A DNA stretch of 64,000 nt, taken from contig NZ_CP086136.1 in NCBI RefSeq assembly GCF_017565645.3, positions 5,563,501 to 5,627,500 of the forward strand, written 5' to 3'. Below, in pieces: positions 18,618 through 27,701 of this stretch. The notes under the pieces are model-generated. The model was not told the DNA's origin. It saw nothing but the letters and a program-made list of their open reading frames with translations, and did not search any database. Numbering within the stretch: position 1 is the first letter of the stretch; each line of letters begins with the position of its first letter. The translations under genes were made by a program, and so were the position numbers. Source of the stretch: Bradyrhizobium barranii subsp. barranii. GTDB lineage: Bacteria > Pseudomonadota > Alphaproteobacteria > Rhizobiales > Xanthobacteraceae.

Positions 18618-18959
18618 ATGGAGTATGTCCTTGTCATCATAGCGATATTTGTTCTGATCTTCCTAATTTCTCGATCGTACGAGAAGCAGCAGCCCTCAAA
18701 GCCCGATAGGGTAATCTTTGAGGGGCCGACTGAAAGCAGGGATTTTAGTAATCGAGATGACGAGACAATATCGATTATTGGCTCGTTAGACGACGCTGAC
18801 TCGATCGGGCGCACTTACGCAAATGTATTTGCGCTCCTAAGTCCAGAACGACGGCGCGCTCTGATCACGTACTATCAGGCAAAGCACTGCTGCGGTGAAA
18901 TTGAAGCCATGAAGTTTGCAATTATCGATCGGCAAAATGACGAAGATCGATATCGTTAA
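18618..18959 (+). CDS. Membrane-anchored hypothetical protein
   Basis: A 113-residue protein with an N-terminal signal-anchor (MEYVLVIIAIFVLIFLISRS) followed by an acidic cytosolic region and a helical end with SPERRRALITYYQAKHCCGE. A GGAGG site lies seven bases upstream of ATG 18618; a longer frame to 18546 lacks support. The family is unknown. The nearest same-strand neighbour is the decayed HExxH gene 250 bp downstream. Confidence 0.55.
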   Translation: MEYVLVIIAIFVLIFLISRSYEKQQPSKPDRVIFEGPTESRDFSNRDDETISIIGSLDDADSIGRTYANVFALLSPERRRALITYYQAKHCCGEIEAMKFAIIDRQNDEDRYR

Positions 18960-19209
18960 TCCACCGCTCGGCCAAGCGAAATTAGGCGGACGAGACGCCG
19001 ATCTCTACAACGAAGATAATTCTAAATGCTGTTGGCGGGATTTTGCCGAAGCCACTATTGAGGCGGAGCTCAGCGGCAGATCGTCAAATTAGGATTGCTA
19101 GTCGCTAGGGGTATTTTGGTTACTAGAGTAGACGTTTTCCAATGAGCTGCTTCGCAAGCCGCGACGCCCGACACCTAAAGAGCCTCTGAGCGCAAAACGG
19201 ATTCTTCAC

Positions 19210-20476
19210 ATGCGCATCCGATCGCATCTCGACCCGACACTCTTCGTTGTCTTCTGGCATATTGACGCACGCGAGTATGACGAAGAGTTCAGACGACTTG
19301 TGCGCTCACAGACGCGGGGGAAGGGCACCGACGTTGGCCGCATCTTCGACGCGCTACGCGAGCGGGAATCGCGCATCTGGGCACACGAGCGTTACCACTT
19401 TTGGCAGGGTTTGCGGCTGCCATTCCTGCATCTTTACGCAATGCAGACAATGCGAACCGTGATAGTCGGCGCTGGTACCCTGGCCAAACTCGTCGAAGAT
19501 TGGCGAAAATGGGCGGACCATGCTCTTGCCGTTGCGCTGTTCGCCCGGTTGGATAGTCCGTTCCATTTAGGCGCAAACAGGTCCGGTCAGATTGCGCTCG
19601 GATCGACGCCGCTCGCTGGCTATGAGTTCACCCTGAAATCCTCACCGAAGGAAATGCTGGAGTGCGCAGCGTCCATCTTTGACTATCAAACATCCTGCAA
19701 GGCCGTGCGCGAGATGAGCGACCCCGTGTCGTTTAGAAAGTGGTGTAAGCGGAATCCCGCCTACCTCCGAATATTCGATTTTCTCAAAGACTTTTTAAGC
19801 TCAGATCGGCTTGCCCTTAGAACGGTATTGCCTCTGATTAACGCCGCATTTCACACGAGCTATCCGGAGCGTGCTTTTGCCGAGTTGGCGGCGAGGATAT
19901 GGGGGGGCTCCACGGGGCCAAATCCGCAGGCAGCGGCTTTTCTTGCTCAGAGCGAGCCGTGCCGTTGGCACGAGGTTTTCCAGCAGTGGTTGACTGAAAT
20001 CGAATAAGATTATCCTCTTGGTGAAATTCCAAATGGAATCGACCTGGACGATCGTAAATTTTATTATTTGGAGCCAGATGCATGGCTGGGGGCTCAGGGT
20101 CTTGGTCGAGGAATTCAGCATCCATTCCTAGGACCGCTGGCAGCCGAATGGCAGAATCGCGCAAAAGAAATCCCAGGGCTTGATTCTTATCTGGATATGC
20201 CTGGCTATGTTTCAGATAAGGAAGCCCGCCAGTTCGCTCACACGGCACAGCCGGCACTCCAGATTCTTCGGATTTTTATGGATGATGGATCTGATAGAGT
20301 CTTTCCAGTTGGAGACGGGTTTATCGGAAGCGCTTTCACTCACGAGGGATTCATCAAGGGGTCAGCGGATGAATTCCGTGGACTGGCGATCGACACGTTG
20401 GCCGTTTATGGTGCCTTCAGGCGTGCAGCTAATATATCGATGACCGAAGCGGCGAGGACTTGTCATCTCAGCAACT
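19210..20476 (+). pseudogene. HExxH metallopeptidase-like gene, stop-interrupted and IS-truncated
   Basis: The first 265 residues contain AHERYHFWQGLRLPFLHLY near residue 58, a HExxH zinc motif. A later segment SPKEMLECAASIFDYQ could supply a gluzincin-type third ligand. A TAA at 20005-20007 interrupts the frame, which then stays open in the same frame (DYPLGEIPNGIDLDDRKFYY onward) for 157 codons. The next stop (20476-20478) falls in the first bases of the IS3 element. The most economical reading is one gene of over 420 codons with a nonsense mutation and an IS truncation. Alternatives are two genes, with the second starting at TTG 20068, or a sequence error. Confidence 0.65.
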
Positions 20477-20556
20477 AGAGCTGGCCCCGGTTGTTTGGAC
20501 AGCGCCCCGCTGGATTTAAGTGGATTCCTGCCGGGTTATGCTGAACGCGGGGCTTT

Positions 20557-20613
20557 ACGGTTTTGTCGTTGCGTCGGGAGGGCGTAGCCCGACCAGAGCG
20601 ACGACAAAACCGT
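20557..20613. terminator. Strong hairpin downstream of IS3 orfB
   Basis: ACGGTTTTGTCGT pairs with ACGACAAAACCGT, and an inner GTCGGG pairs with CCCGAC. The structure sits ten bases beyond the orfB stop, inside the element. There is no U-tract, so it may be a transcription attenuator or an end structure, not a classic terminator. Confidence 0.45.
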
Positions 20614-20622
20614 CGGCGACGG

Positions 20623-21450
20623 TCATGCGGCCATCACCATAGCTTGCGTGCCGAAGTAAGCCTCGTCGGGCGTGCGCCCGTCAAGGCTCGAGTGAGGGCG
20701 TCCCTGATTGTAGAAGGCCAGATACTTGGCAATTGACGCTCGCGCCTCGGACACGCTGTCGTAGGCGCGGAGATATACTTCTTCGTATTTGACCGTGCGC
20801 CAGAGCCGCTCGACAAACACGTTGTCGCGCCAGGCGCCCTTGCCGTCCATGCTGATGGCGATCTTCGCGTCCAGCAGCACATCGGTGAACTCGAGGCTGG
20901 TGAACTGGCTGCCCTGATCCGTGTTGAAAATCTCGGGCCTGCCGTGCTTCGCCAACGCCTCCTGGACCGCTTCGACGCAGAAGGCCGCCTCCATTGTGAT
21001 CGAGACGCGATGGGCCAGGACCCGTCGGCTGAACACATCGACGACCGCCGCGAGATAGACGAAGCCACGCCGCATCGGAATGTAGGTGATGTCCATTGCC
21101 CACGCATGGTCGGGCCGCTCGATCTTCAATCCGCGCAACAGGTACGGGTAGATCTTGTGACCCGGAGCCGGCTTGCTCGTGTTCGGGCGACGATAGACCG
21201 CCTCGATCCGCATGCGCTTCATCAGCGTCGCGATGTGGCGGCGACCGGCGTATACGCCCTCCCGCCGCAGCAACGATCGCAGCATACGCGCTCCCGCGAA
21301 GGGATAATCGAGATGCAGCTCATCGAGCCGACGCATCAAGGCAAGGTCCTCGGCCGAAACTGGCCGAGGTTCATAGTAGACCGTGCTGCGAGCCAGCTTC
21401 AGGACCTTCGCCTGGCGCACGATAGAAAGATCATGATCGCGGTCGATCAT
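20623..21450 (-). CDS. IS3-family transposase OrfB
   Basis: A 275-residue integrase-core protein with Asp in WAMDITYIPMRRG, Asp in FNTDQGSQFTS and Glu in NVFVERLWRTVKYEEVY, the rve DDE triad. An N-terminal HTH_21-like region (YPFAGARMLRSLLRREG) is present. Its ATG overlaps the orfA stop as ATGA, which suggests coupled or frameshifted translation. Confidence 0.93.
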   Translation of the reverse strand: MIDRDHDLSIVRQAKVLKLARSTVYYEPRPVSAEDLALMRRLDELHLDYPFAGARMLRSLLRREGVYAGRRHIATLMKRMRIEAVYRRPNTSKPAPGHKIYPYLLRGLKIERPDHAWAMDITYIPMRRGFVYLAAVVDVFSRRVLAHRVSITMEAAFCVEAVQEALAKHGRPEIFNTDQGSQFTSLEFTDVLLDAKIAISMDGKGAWRDNVFVERLWRTVKYEEVYLRAYDSVSEARASIAKYLAFYNQGRPHSSLDGRTPDEAYFGTQAMVMAA

Positions 21451-21752
21451 CGCTTTGCGCTCAGCAGGCCCGCCTTGGTGAGCGCGCCGGACAAAAAATC
21501 GTTTTCCAACGCCAGCTCGCCGATCTTGGCATGTAACGCCTTCAAATCGACCGGCGTCTCGGCCGATGTCTTGTCATGCCCAAACACGCCGGCGGCGCCT
21601 TCCAGGAGCTGGTTTTTCCAGATCGTGATCTGGTTCGGATGAACATCAAACAGTTGCGCCAGCTCCGCCAGTGTCTTGTCGCCTTTGACCGCAGCCAAAG
21701 CAACCTTCGCCTTGAATGCCGGAGAATGCGTCCGGCGGCTCTTCTTCGTCAT
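21447..21752 (-). CDS. IS3-family transposase OrfA
   Basis: About 101 residues with the helix-turn-helix AFKAKVALAAVKGDKTLAEL and HPNQITIWKNQLLEGA, followed by a coiled-coil segment (LKALHAKIGELALENDFLSG). The start is placed at MTKKSRRTHS; the upstream extension lacks family support. Confidence 0.9.
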   Translation of the reverse strand: MTKKSRRTHSPAFKAKVALAAVKGDKTLAELAQLFDVHPNQITIWKNQLLEGAAGVFGHDKTSAETPVDLKALHAKIGELALENDFLSGALTKAGLLSAKR

Positions 21753-21841
21753 CTTCGCTCCTGATTCGCAGCAAGAATCCTCGCCGCTGTCAGGCAGAAA
21801 ATCCACTCAAGCTACTGTCCGAATTTGCGGGGCCAGCTCTA

Positions 21842-21942
21842 CTGTCCTCATTTCGAAAGAAATTACTGTAATTGCTATCCGCTGATTCCTGATCAATTCG
21901 AGGATTGTGGTTTCCCTGCCAGGATCCAACGCTGGATCGATG
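21842..21942 (+). pseudogene. Cys-rich remnant between IS3 and IS66 copy 2
   Basis: The 101 bp between the two elements stay open as CPHFERNYCNCYPLIPDQFE followed by GFPARIQRWID. After removing IS66 and one target copy the frame continues into AMRGG of the G-tract. It is probably the C-terminal end of the HExxH gene broken at 20476, but the frame across the IS3 cannot be proven because no target duplication is visible. Confidence 0.45.
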
Positions 21943-21990
21943 GTAAACGGTACGAGAGGCCCACGGAGCCACGGACTTGGTGCGGACGGC

Positions 21991-22641
21991 CTACGCACCG
22001 CGCTTGAAGCGTATAGGCATCCAGAACTGCCGGAGGGCCTCGACGGTTGCTGGAATGTTGCGCCAGGCGTTTTGGATGATGGGCTGCGTTCCCAGCGTGC
22101 GCCGGGCCGGGGGTAGCAAGGGTCGACCGGCGTCGTCGATGCAATGGACCAAGATCGGCCGCAGCATAAGGTGTTCGGTTCCATTCGGGGGGAGAAGCCG
22201 CGACCAGACGAGAAGCCGAAGCTTCATGACGGCGTAGAAGCCCATGCACCAGGGCTGCGGGTCGACTTCGCCGTCCGGTGATCGCACGAACAGCGGCTCG
22301 AAGCTCTCCGGTCTCGTCGACAGCGTCTCGCTGATAGCGTTGTGGCGCATCAGCGTGGCGGCGATTGCCGAGAACTCCTCGGTGTCGTGATTGAAGGCGT
22401 CGGGATCTACGCCGAGGAGCGGGCACACCCATTCCTCGGACGCCATCGAGACCGGCCCGGCGACGACCGCGGCCACCGCGCCATCGAGCATGGAGAGCGA
22501 CGTCGCCCGCGGATGCCGAAGCGTCGGCGACCTGGCGCGCTTGCTGATCCATTGCCCGAGCCGTTCGAACGACATGGCATAGTCCGCCATCGTCGTCTTG
22601 CGTGCTTTTCGCGTTCCCCGCCCTTGCTTCGGCTTCGTCAT
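21991..22641 (-). CDS. UPF0149-type passenger protein of IS66 copy 2
   Basis: This is a 216-residue product, residue for residue the same as the one at 2219. It is encoded after tnpC with overlapping stop and start. Confidence 0.75.
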   Translation of the reverse strand: MTKPKQGRGTRKARKTTMADYAMSFERLGQWISKRARSPTLRHPRATSLSMLDGAVAAVVAGPVSMASEEWVCPLLGVDPDAFNHDTEEFSAIAATLMRHNAISETLSTRPESFEPLFVRSPDGEVDPQPWCMGFYAVMKLRLLVWSRLLPPNGTEHLMLRPILVHCIDDAGRPLLPPARRTLGTQPIIQNAWRNIPATVEALRQFWMPIRFKRGA

Positions 22642-24188
22642 GCCACGGCCCGCTTTTCGGCTTCGCGTGCGGCCTTCCAGTTCCAGGCCAGAAGTTCGTG
22701 AAGCTGGTTGGTCTTCGTGGCGCCGCTCACCATGCGATCGAGAACGTCGACGAGATACGCCTCGGGGTCGAGGCCATTCAATTTCGCTGTGTTAAGAAGC
22801 GAAGCGAGTATCGCCCAGGTCTCGCCCCCGCCTTCGTCACCACTGAACAACGAGTTCTTTTTTCCGATCGCAATTGGCCTGATCGATCGTTCGACCGTGT
22901 TGGTGTCCGGCTCGAGCCGCCCGTCATCCAGGAACGTCGTCAGGCCCTGCCAGCGTTCGAGCATGTAGTCGATCGCCTTGATGAGCGTCGAGCGGCGGGA
23001 GATCCCGTCCTTCACCGCGATCAGACGGGCCCTCAACGCCTCCATCAGCGGCTTCGTCTCGGCCTGTCGCGTCGCGCGGCGTTCCCCAGCATCGAGACCG
23101 CGGATCCTCTCCTCGATCGCGTAGACGGCCGCAATGCGCTCGATGACCTCCGCGGCGAAGGGTGAGTTCGTCGTCTTGTGCACCCTCACGAAGTTGCGGC
23201 GCGCGTGAACGAGACAATACGCCAGCTGGATCTGGCCCGACATCATCGCATCGCCCGCCAGCGAGGCGTAGGCGGCATAGCCGTCGACTTGCAGCACGCC
23301 TTCGAAGCCGGCTAACTGCGCCACGATCTCCTTTTTGCCGCGACCACCTGCGAACACGTAGGCGACCGCCGGCGGCGCCGGCCCCTTCCACGCCCGATCG
23401 TCCGTCGCGTGCGCCCAGAACTGGCAGATCCTCGTGCGGCCGCGTCCCGGATCGAGCACTGGCATCGGCGTCTCGTCGCAGAACAGCCGCTCGAAGCCGT
23501 GCATAGTCTTCAGTTGCAGATCGTAGAGGCCCCTGACCAGCCACGCCGCGCTCCCCATCCAGCGCGCCAGCGTCTGACGGTCGACGACGACACCCTGACC
23601 CGCCAGGATCTGCGTCTGGCGATAGAGCGTCGATTGCCAGGCATATTTGGCCGCGGCGATATGCGCGATCAGCGCCGTCGTTGCCATGCCGCCCTCGACG
23701 AGCCGCGCCGGTGCCGGGGCCTGGACAATCGGGCCCTCACAGGAGCGGCAGGCGTATTTTGGACGGATCGTGCGGAGCACACGCAGCCACGCGGGAACCC
23801 GATCGAGCGCTTCGCTGCTCTCCTCGCCGATCCGATGCATCTGACCCGTGCAGCACGGGCACAGCGTGGACGCCGGCTCGATCACCCGCTCGACCCGAGG
23901 CAGATGCGCCGGCAGCGCGCCGATGTTGCGCTTCGCTTTGCGCCGCTCCGGCCGCGGCGCGTCCGGTTTGTCGTCATTGGCCGGGAGCTGTGAGCCGGCG
24001 GTCCGTTCCAGATCAAACGCGATCTGTTCGGCGCAGACGATCGCCGCGCGCTCCGATCGTGCGCCGAAGATCAGGCTCTTCAACGTGGCGATCTCTGCGC
24101 GCAGATCATCGTTCTCGCCTTCGAAAGCCAGCACCATCTCGGCAAGAGCCGCAGGGTCAGAGGGGAGATCTTCGGGGCGAAGCGCCAT
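22638..24188 (-). CDS. tnpC: IS66 transposase TnpC, copy 2
   Basis: A 516-residue DDE transposase identical to copy 1, with the zinc-binding cysteines and the DETPMPV, VDGYAAY and NTVERSIRP catalytic segments intact. Confidence 0.95.
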   Translation of the reverse strand: MALRPEDLPSDPAALAEMVLAFEGENDDLRAEIATLKSLIFGARSERAAIVCAEQIAFDLERTAGSQLPANDDKPDAPRPERRKAKRNIGALPAHLPRVERVIEPASTLCPCCTGQMHRIGEESSEALDRVPAWLRVLRTIRPKYACRSCEGPIVQAPAPARLVEGGMATTALIAHIAAAKYAWQSTLYRQTQILAGQGVVVDRQTLARWMGSAAWLVRGLYDLQLKTMHGFERLFCDETPMPVLDPGRGRTRICQFWAHATDDRAWKGPAPPAVAYVFAGGRGKKEIVAQLAGFEGVLQVDGYAAYASLAGDAMMSGQIQLAYCLVHARRNFVRVHKTTNSPFAAEVIERIAAVYAIEERIRGLDAGERRATRQAETKPLMEALRARLIAVKDGISRRSTLIKAIDYMLERWQGLTTFLDDGRLEPDTNTVERSIRPIAIGKKNSLFSGDEGGGETWAILASLLNTAKLNGLDPEAYLVDVLDRMVSGATKTNQLHELLAWNWKAAREAEKRAVA

Positions 24189-24238
24189 ATCGCAGAGCTA
24201 CACGAACGCACTCGCAATCGCCAGCAAAACAAGACGCT

Positions 24239-24595
24239 TCAGGCAACCTTCGTCGGCCGCTTCGTCACCTTCGGGACCACACGCGACCACTCCGCAAGAC
24301 CTTCAATCAGCATCGCCAGTTGCGCCCCCGTCACCGGCATCGTACCCTCGCGAACAGGTGGCCAGGCAAAGCCCCCATTCTCCAGCCACTTCGTCGCTAG
24401 AACCATTCCCGAGCCGTCAAAAACCAGTAGCTTCAAACGATCCGATCGCTTCGATCGGAAGACATAAACGTCACCGCTGTAGGGCTTGCCGCCTAATCCC
24501 TCCGCTACCAGCGCGACAAGGCCATGAACGCCTTTACGAAAGTCAATCGGCTGCGTCGCGACGAACACACGGACCATTGGACCGAAAGAGATCAT
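24239..24595 (-). CDS. tnpB: IS66 accessory protein TnpB, copy 2
   Basis: A 118-residue protein identical to copy 1 (PIDFRKGVHGL signature), overlapping tnpA by four bases. Confidence 0.93.
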   Translation of the reverse strand: MISFGPMVRVFVATQPIDFRKGVHGLVALVAEGLGGKPYSGDVYVFRSKRSDRLKLLVFDGSGMVLATKWLENGGFAWPPVREGTMPVTGAQLAMLIEGLAEWSRVVPKVTKRPTKVA

Positions 24596-25014
24596 CGCGT
24601 CGATCTCACCGCCGCCAGCACGCGCTCCAGCGTCGCGGCGTCGACGCCGACGGGCACGCGCACCGTCGCGCCCGCGATCATCACCTCGATCCGCTCGGCC
24701 GGATCCGTCAGAACATGCGCCTTATCGATCGCGTTCGGCTGCGCCTCGACGGCGGCCTCGAGCCTGACTTGCACGAACTGCGGCGCTTCGCTCGACGCGA
24801 GCCGCGCCTGGCGCCGCCACACACTGAGCAGTCCCCGGTTCACCCCGTTGCGTCGAGCCACCTCGGAAATGCTCGTCTCCGGATCGGCACTCTCGGCCAC
24901 GATCCGCGCCTTCTCCGCATCGCTCCAACTGCGCCGTCGCCTCTCCCCTGTGATCACCTCGATCCGCTGATAGGAGGCGGCATCATGCCCGTCTTGATGT
25001 CTGTCTTGATGCAT
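24592..25014 (-). CDS. tnpA: IS66 accessory protein TnpA, copy 2
   Basis: A 140-residue helix-turn-helix protein identical to copy 1 and first gene of the element. Confidence 0.92.
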   Translation of the reverse strand: MHQDRHQDGHDAASYQRIEVITGERRRRSWSDAEKARIVAESADPETSISEVARRNGVNRGLLSVWRRQARLASSEAPQFVQVRLEAAVEAQPNAIDKAHVLTDPAERIEVMIAGATVRVPVGVDAATLERVLAAVRSTR

Positions 25015-25117
25015 GGAACGAGCGTCCCTCGCGTTGTCAAATCCACGCGCGAGTCTCGCTCATCCCGTCCACCTAAACGAGGTGGGGTCGTCGTACCGCT
25101 ATCGATCGATGCGATGA

Positions 25118-25126
25118 GGGGGGGGG
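25118..25126 (+). repeat. Nine-G homopolymer before a start codon
   Basis: Nine consecutive G residues lie four bases before ATG 25131. They may act as an over-strong ribosome binding site or as a slippage tract. One extra G would fuse the upstream remnant in frame to the downstream gene, and one fewer would end it at TGA within ATGGATGA. Confidence 0.6.
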
Positions 25127-25130
25127 CGTC

Positions 25131-25502
25131 ATGGATGAGCCTAGAATTGGTATTTCACTCGGGGAAGACACTGAAAGGTTGTTGCAGGACGTGCTCGGGG
25201 AGGTTGACGATGACGATCTTTACATTGAGCGGGAGCTGGAGGAGAGCGAAGGCCTAGCCGGTGAGCCGATAACATTTGGTGTGATTATCGGCGGAAGCGC
25301 AGTTGTACTATCCGCTGTCCTTCGGCTTATCGAGCGTCGTCTGGAACACAAGCGGCAGTGGAAGGCCATGAAGATGGTAGCCGAAGGCTTTCAATCCCAT
25401 CCTGAACTGGGCAAGCTCTTGGCGCAGATTGCGAAGAAGAACGCTGACGTCTCAATTACGTATGGGATTGCGAAAGAAGCATGGGCGTCTAAACGCCAGT
25501 GA
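25131..25502 (+). CDS. Small acidic protein with one membrane segment
   Basis: A 123-residue protein, acidic at the N-terminus (GEVDDDDLYIERELEESEG), with a hydrophobic segment FGVIIGGSAVVLSAVLRL at about residues 50-67 and a basic amphipathic C-terminal region (ERRLEHKRQWKAMKMVAEG). I do not recognise it firmly. The acidic-membrane-basic plan is like EACC1-type components of conflict systems, but this is inference. It was probably cotranscribed with the decayed HExxH gene before the IS insertions. Confidence 0.6.
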   Translation: MDEPRIGISLGEDTERLLQDVLGEVDDDDLYIERELEESEGLAGEPITFGVIIGGSAVVLSAVLRLIERRLEHKRQWKAMKMVAEGFQSHPELGKLLAQIAKKNADVSITYGIAKEAWASKRQ

Positions 25503-25732
25503 TTCGAGCTTCTTTGCGATTGCTTAGAAGATGTCCGGTTCGGGTCAAAAGGCGAAGAACTCAGCGGGAGCAAATCTCGTCCGCTACGCCCCACTAAGCT
25601 GACCTCAGTGAGGGGTGTCGCCACTTCGCTGATGGGCCAATAGCCGACATCAACCCCTGGCATCCCGTCAAGGCGTGCTTGGCACTGCCGTCTGATCCGT
25701 CATACAGTGTGCTATGGGTTGGATAGCGTGCC

Positions 25733-27523
25733 ATGGCAGAAGAGCGGCCGGTCCGTGTCGAGCGCAGGTTGTCGGGGATATTGGCCGCCGACGTGGCTGG
25801 CTATTCGCGGCTCATGCACCATGACGAAGAAACGACGCATGCCAAACTGACGGCACTCCTAGCGGACGCTGTTGAACCGAGTATCGCCGAGCACGGTGGC
25901 CGCGTGGTGAAGAACACCGGAGACGGGTTCTTGGCGGACTTTCCGAGTGCGGTCCAAGCGGTTCGGGCTGCTGTTCAGTTTCAAACCCGCATCAAGGAAC
26001 TTACAATTGGTGACGCGGAAGACAGACGCATTGCTTTGCGCGTGGGCGTCAATATCGGCGACGTAATCGTCGAGCCCCATGACATCTTTGGAGATGGCGT
26101 CAACGTCGCGGCGAGACTTGAGAGCATCGCAGAACCTGGCGGCATCTGCATCTCGTCTTCTGCCTACGATCAAGTCCGAGGCAAGGTCGGGGTTGAGTTC
26201 ACCGATCTGGGCGAGCAGAACCTCAAGAATATTGCTCGTCCGATCCGAGCCTATGCCGTGGCCCGAGAGGGACTTAGCCCGGTGACAAAGGTCGGCAGCA
26301 CGACGCCAAGCTCGCTTTCAGCGCCGCGTCTGTCCATGGTGGTGCTGCCGTTTGCGAATATTGGTGGCGATCCCGAGCAAGACTATTTCGTTGACGGCGT
26401 GACCGAGAGCCTGACCACAGACTTGTCGCGCATCAATGGCTCATTCGTGATTGGCCGACACACCGCATTTACGTTCAAAGGCAAAGCGGTTGATCTCAAG
26501 CAGATCGGGCGCGAGTTAAACGTCCGCTACGTACTGGAGGGCTCGGTGCAGCGTGGTGGCAACCGGTTTCGCGTGAATGTTCAGCTGATCGACGCCGAGA
26601 CTGGCAAACACCTGTGGGCCGAACGGTTCGATAAGCCAGTCGCTGATCTATTCGATATGCAGGACGAAATCGTATCGAGGCTCGCCAACACGCTAAACAC
26701 TCAACTTGTTGAAGCTGAGGCGCGGCGGGCGGAGCGTTCGCTGCATCCCGATGCGATGGATTTGATTTTCCAGGGCATGGCTTGCTTAAACAAGGGAAGG
26801 ACTTCCGAGTATCTTGCGCAATCGCGCAGCTTTTTCGAACGCGCCTTGGCGCTCGATCCCAAAAATGTCGAAGCGCTGGTCGGATTGGCAGCTGTTGATG
26901 CGGCAGCTGTTGGCATGGCTTTGACCGTTGAGCGGGCCGCGCGTCTCGCAGCGGCTGAGACGGCCTTGATCAAGGCTCTGTCCCTGGCCCCCCAGCACGC
27001 ACGCGCCCACTGGCTTCTCGGAAACATCAAAATGTTCACAAACCGCGCGGCCCAAGGCATTGCTGAATGCGAGCAGGCATTGGCGCTGGACCGAAACCTA
27101 GCTAATGCGCACGCCTACATTGGTCGCGCCAAGTATCTTCTCGGTCGCGGCGAGGAGACTGAGGCCCATGTCCAAGAGGCACTCCGCCTCAGTCCTCGTG
27201 ATACGGAGGCTTTTGTTTGGATGATGTTCGCGGGCTTCGCCAAGCTGCAGCTCGGCGCCGATCAGGAGGCGGTCGCACGGTTCCGTCGCTCGGTCGAGAT
27301 CAACCGAAATCATCCACGCGCGCACATCTATCTTGCCACCGCGCTAGCGCACCTCGGTCAGCTTGATGAGGCGCGATCCGCGGCCCAAGCAGGGCTTGCG
27401 CTCGACCCGACTTTCACCATCTCCCGCTTCCGCGCCAACGTGCCGAGCGACAATCCGACTTACCTCGCTGGACGCGAGCGCTTCTGTGAGGGCATGCGCA
27501 TGGCCGGGGTGCCAGAGGGGTGA
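25733..27523 (+). CDS. Class III adenylate/guanylate cyclase with TPR repeats
   Basis: A 596-residue protein. The cyclase domain at residues 12-175 shows LAADVAGYSRLM (metal Asp), NTGDGFLADF and FGDGVNVAARLE. A TolB-like segment (VLPFANIGGDPEQDYFVDGV) and a region for linker and TPR helices up to the C-terminus follow (LDPKNVEALVGLA, LAPQHARAHWLLG, LDRNLANAHAYIG). No membrane segment or signal peptide is present. Such cyclases are numerous in Bradyrhizobium and make cAMP in response to unknown partners. Its promoter region is 25503-25732, where I see no other gene. Confidence 0.92.
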   Translation: MAEERPVRVERRLSGILAADVAGYSRLMHHDEETTHAKLTALLADAVEPSIAEHGGRVVKNTGDGFLADFPSAVQAVRAAVQFQTRIKELTIGDAEDRRIALRVGVNIGDVIVEPHDIFGDGVNVAARLESIAEPGGICISSSAYDQVRGKVGVEFTDLGEQNLKNIARPIRAYAVAREGLSPVTKVGSTTPSSLSAPRLSMVVLPFANIGGDPEQDYFVDGVTESLTTDLSRINGSFVIGRHTAFTFKGKAVDLKQIGRELNVRYVLEGSVQRGGNRFRVNVQLIDAETGKHLWAERFDKPVADLFDMQDEIVSRLANTLNTQLVEAEARRAERSLHPDAMDLIFQGMACLNKGRTSEYLAQSRSFFERALALDPKNVEALVGLAAVDAAAVGMALTVERAARLAAAETALIKALSLAPQHARAHWLLGNIKMFTNRAAQGIAECEQALALDRNLANAHAYIGRAKYLLGRGEETEAHVQEALRLSPRDTEAFVWMMFAGFAKLQLGADQEAVARFRRSVEINRNHPRAHIYLATALAHLGQLDEARSAAQAGLALDPTFTISRFRANVPSDNPTYLAGRERFCEGMRMAGVPEG

Positions 27524-27701
27524 TGTCGGAGACGGGTCACAAGCCGCCGATCACGCTCAAGATGGCAGACTTCCGCTTTGCGCTGCTAATCCGACCTTTA
27601 TGAGTACGCGCCCTAGTACTGGAGTCCGCTAAGAGCGTTGTCGGATGGCAGGCCGAAGGGTCTGCTAAGGGCGGCTCTTATCGGACTCCAGGATCGAAAT
27701 T

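Larger units (their letters stand above)
20477..21841 (-). mobile_element. IS3-family element (about 1365 bp)
   Basis: Both ends carry TAGAGCTGGCCCCG as an inverted repeat, extended imperfectly by GGACAG further in. It carries orfA and orfB on the minus strand. No clear direct target duplication flanks it, so the boundaries are approximate by a few bases, or the element arose by recombination between copies. Confidence 0.85.
21943..25103 (-). mobile_element. IS66-family element, copy 2 (3161 bp)
   Basis: Same ends and length as copy 1, in the same orientation. The 8-bp duplication GATCGATG lies at 21935-21942 and 25104-25111. Direct repeats at 2171 and here could recombine and delete the 19.8 kb between them, including the att-like repeat. 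Confidence 0.95.
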
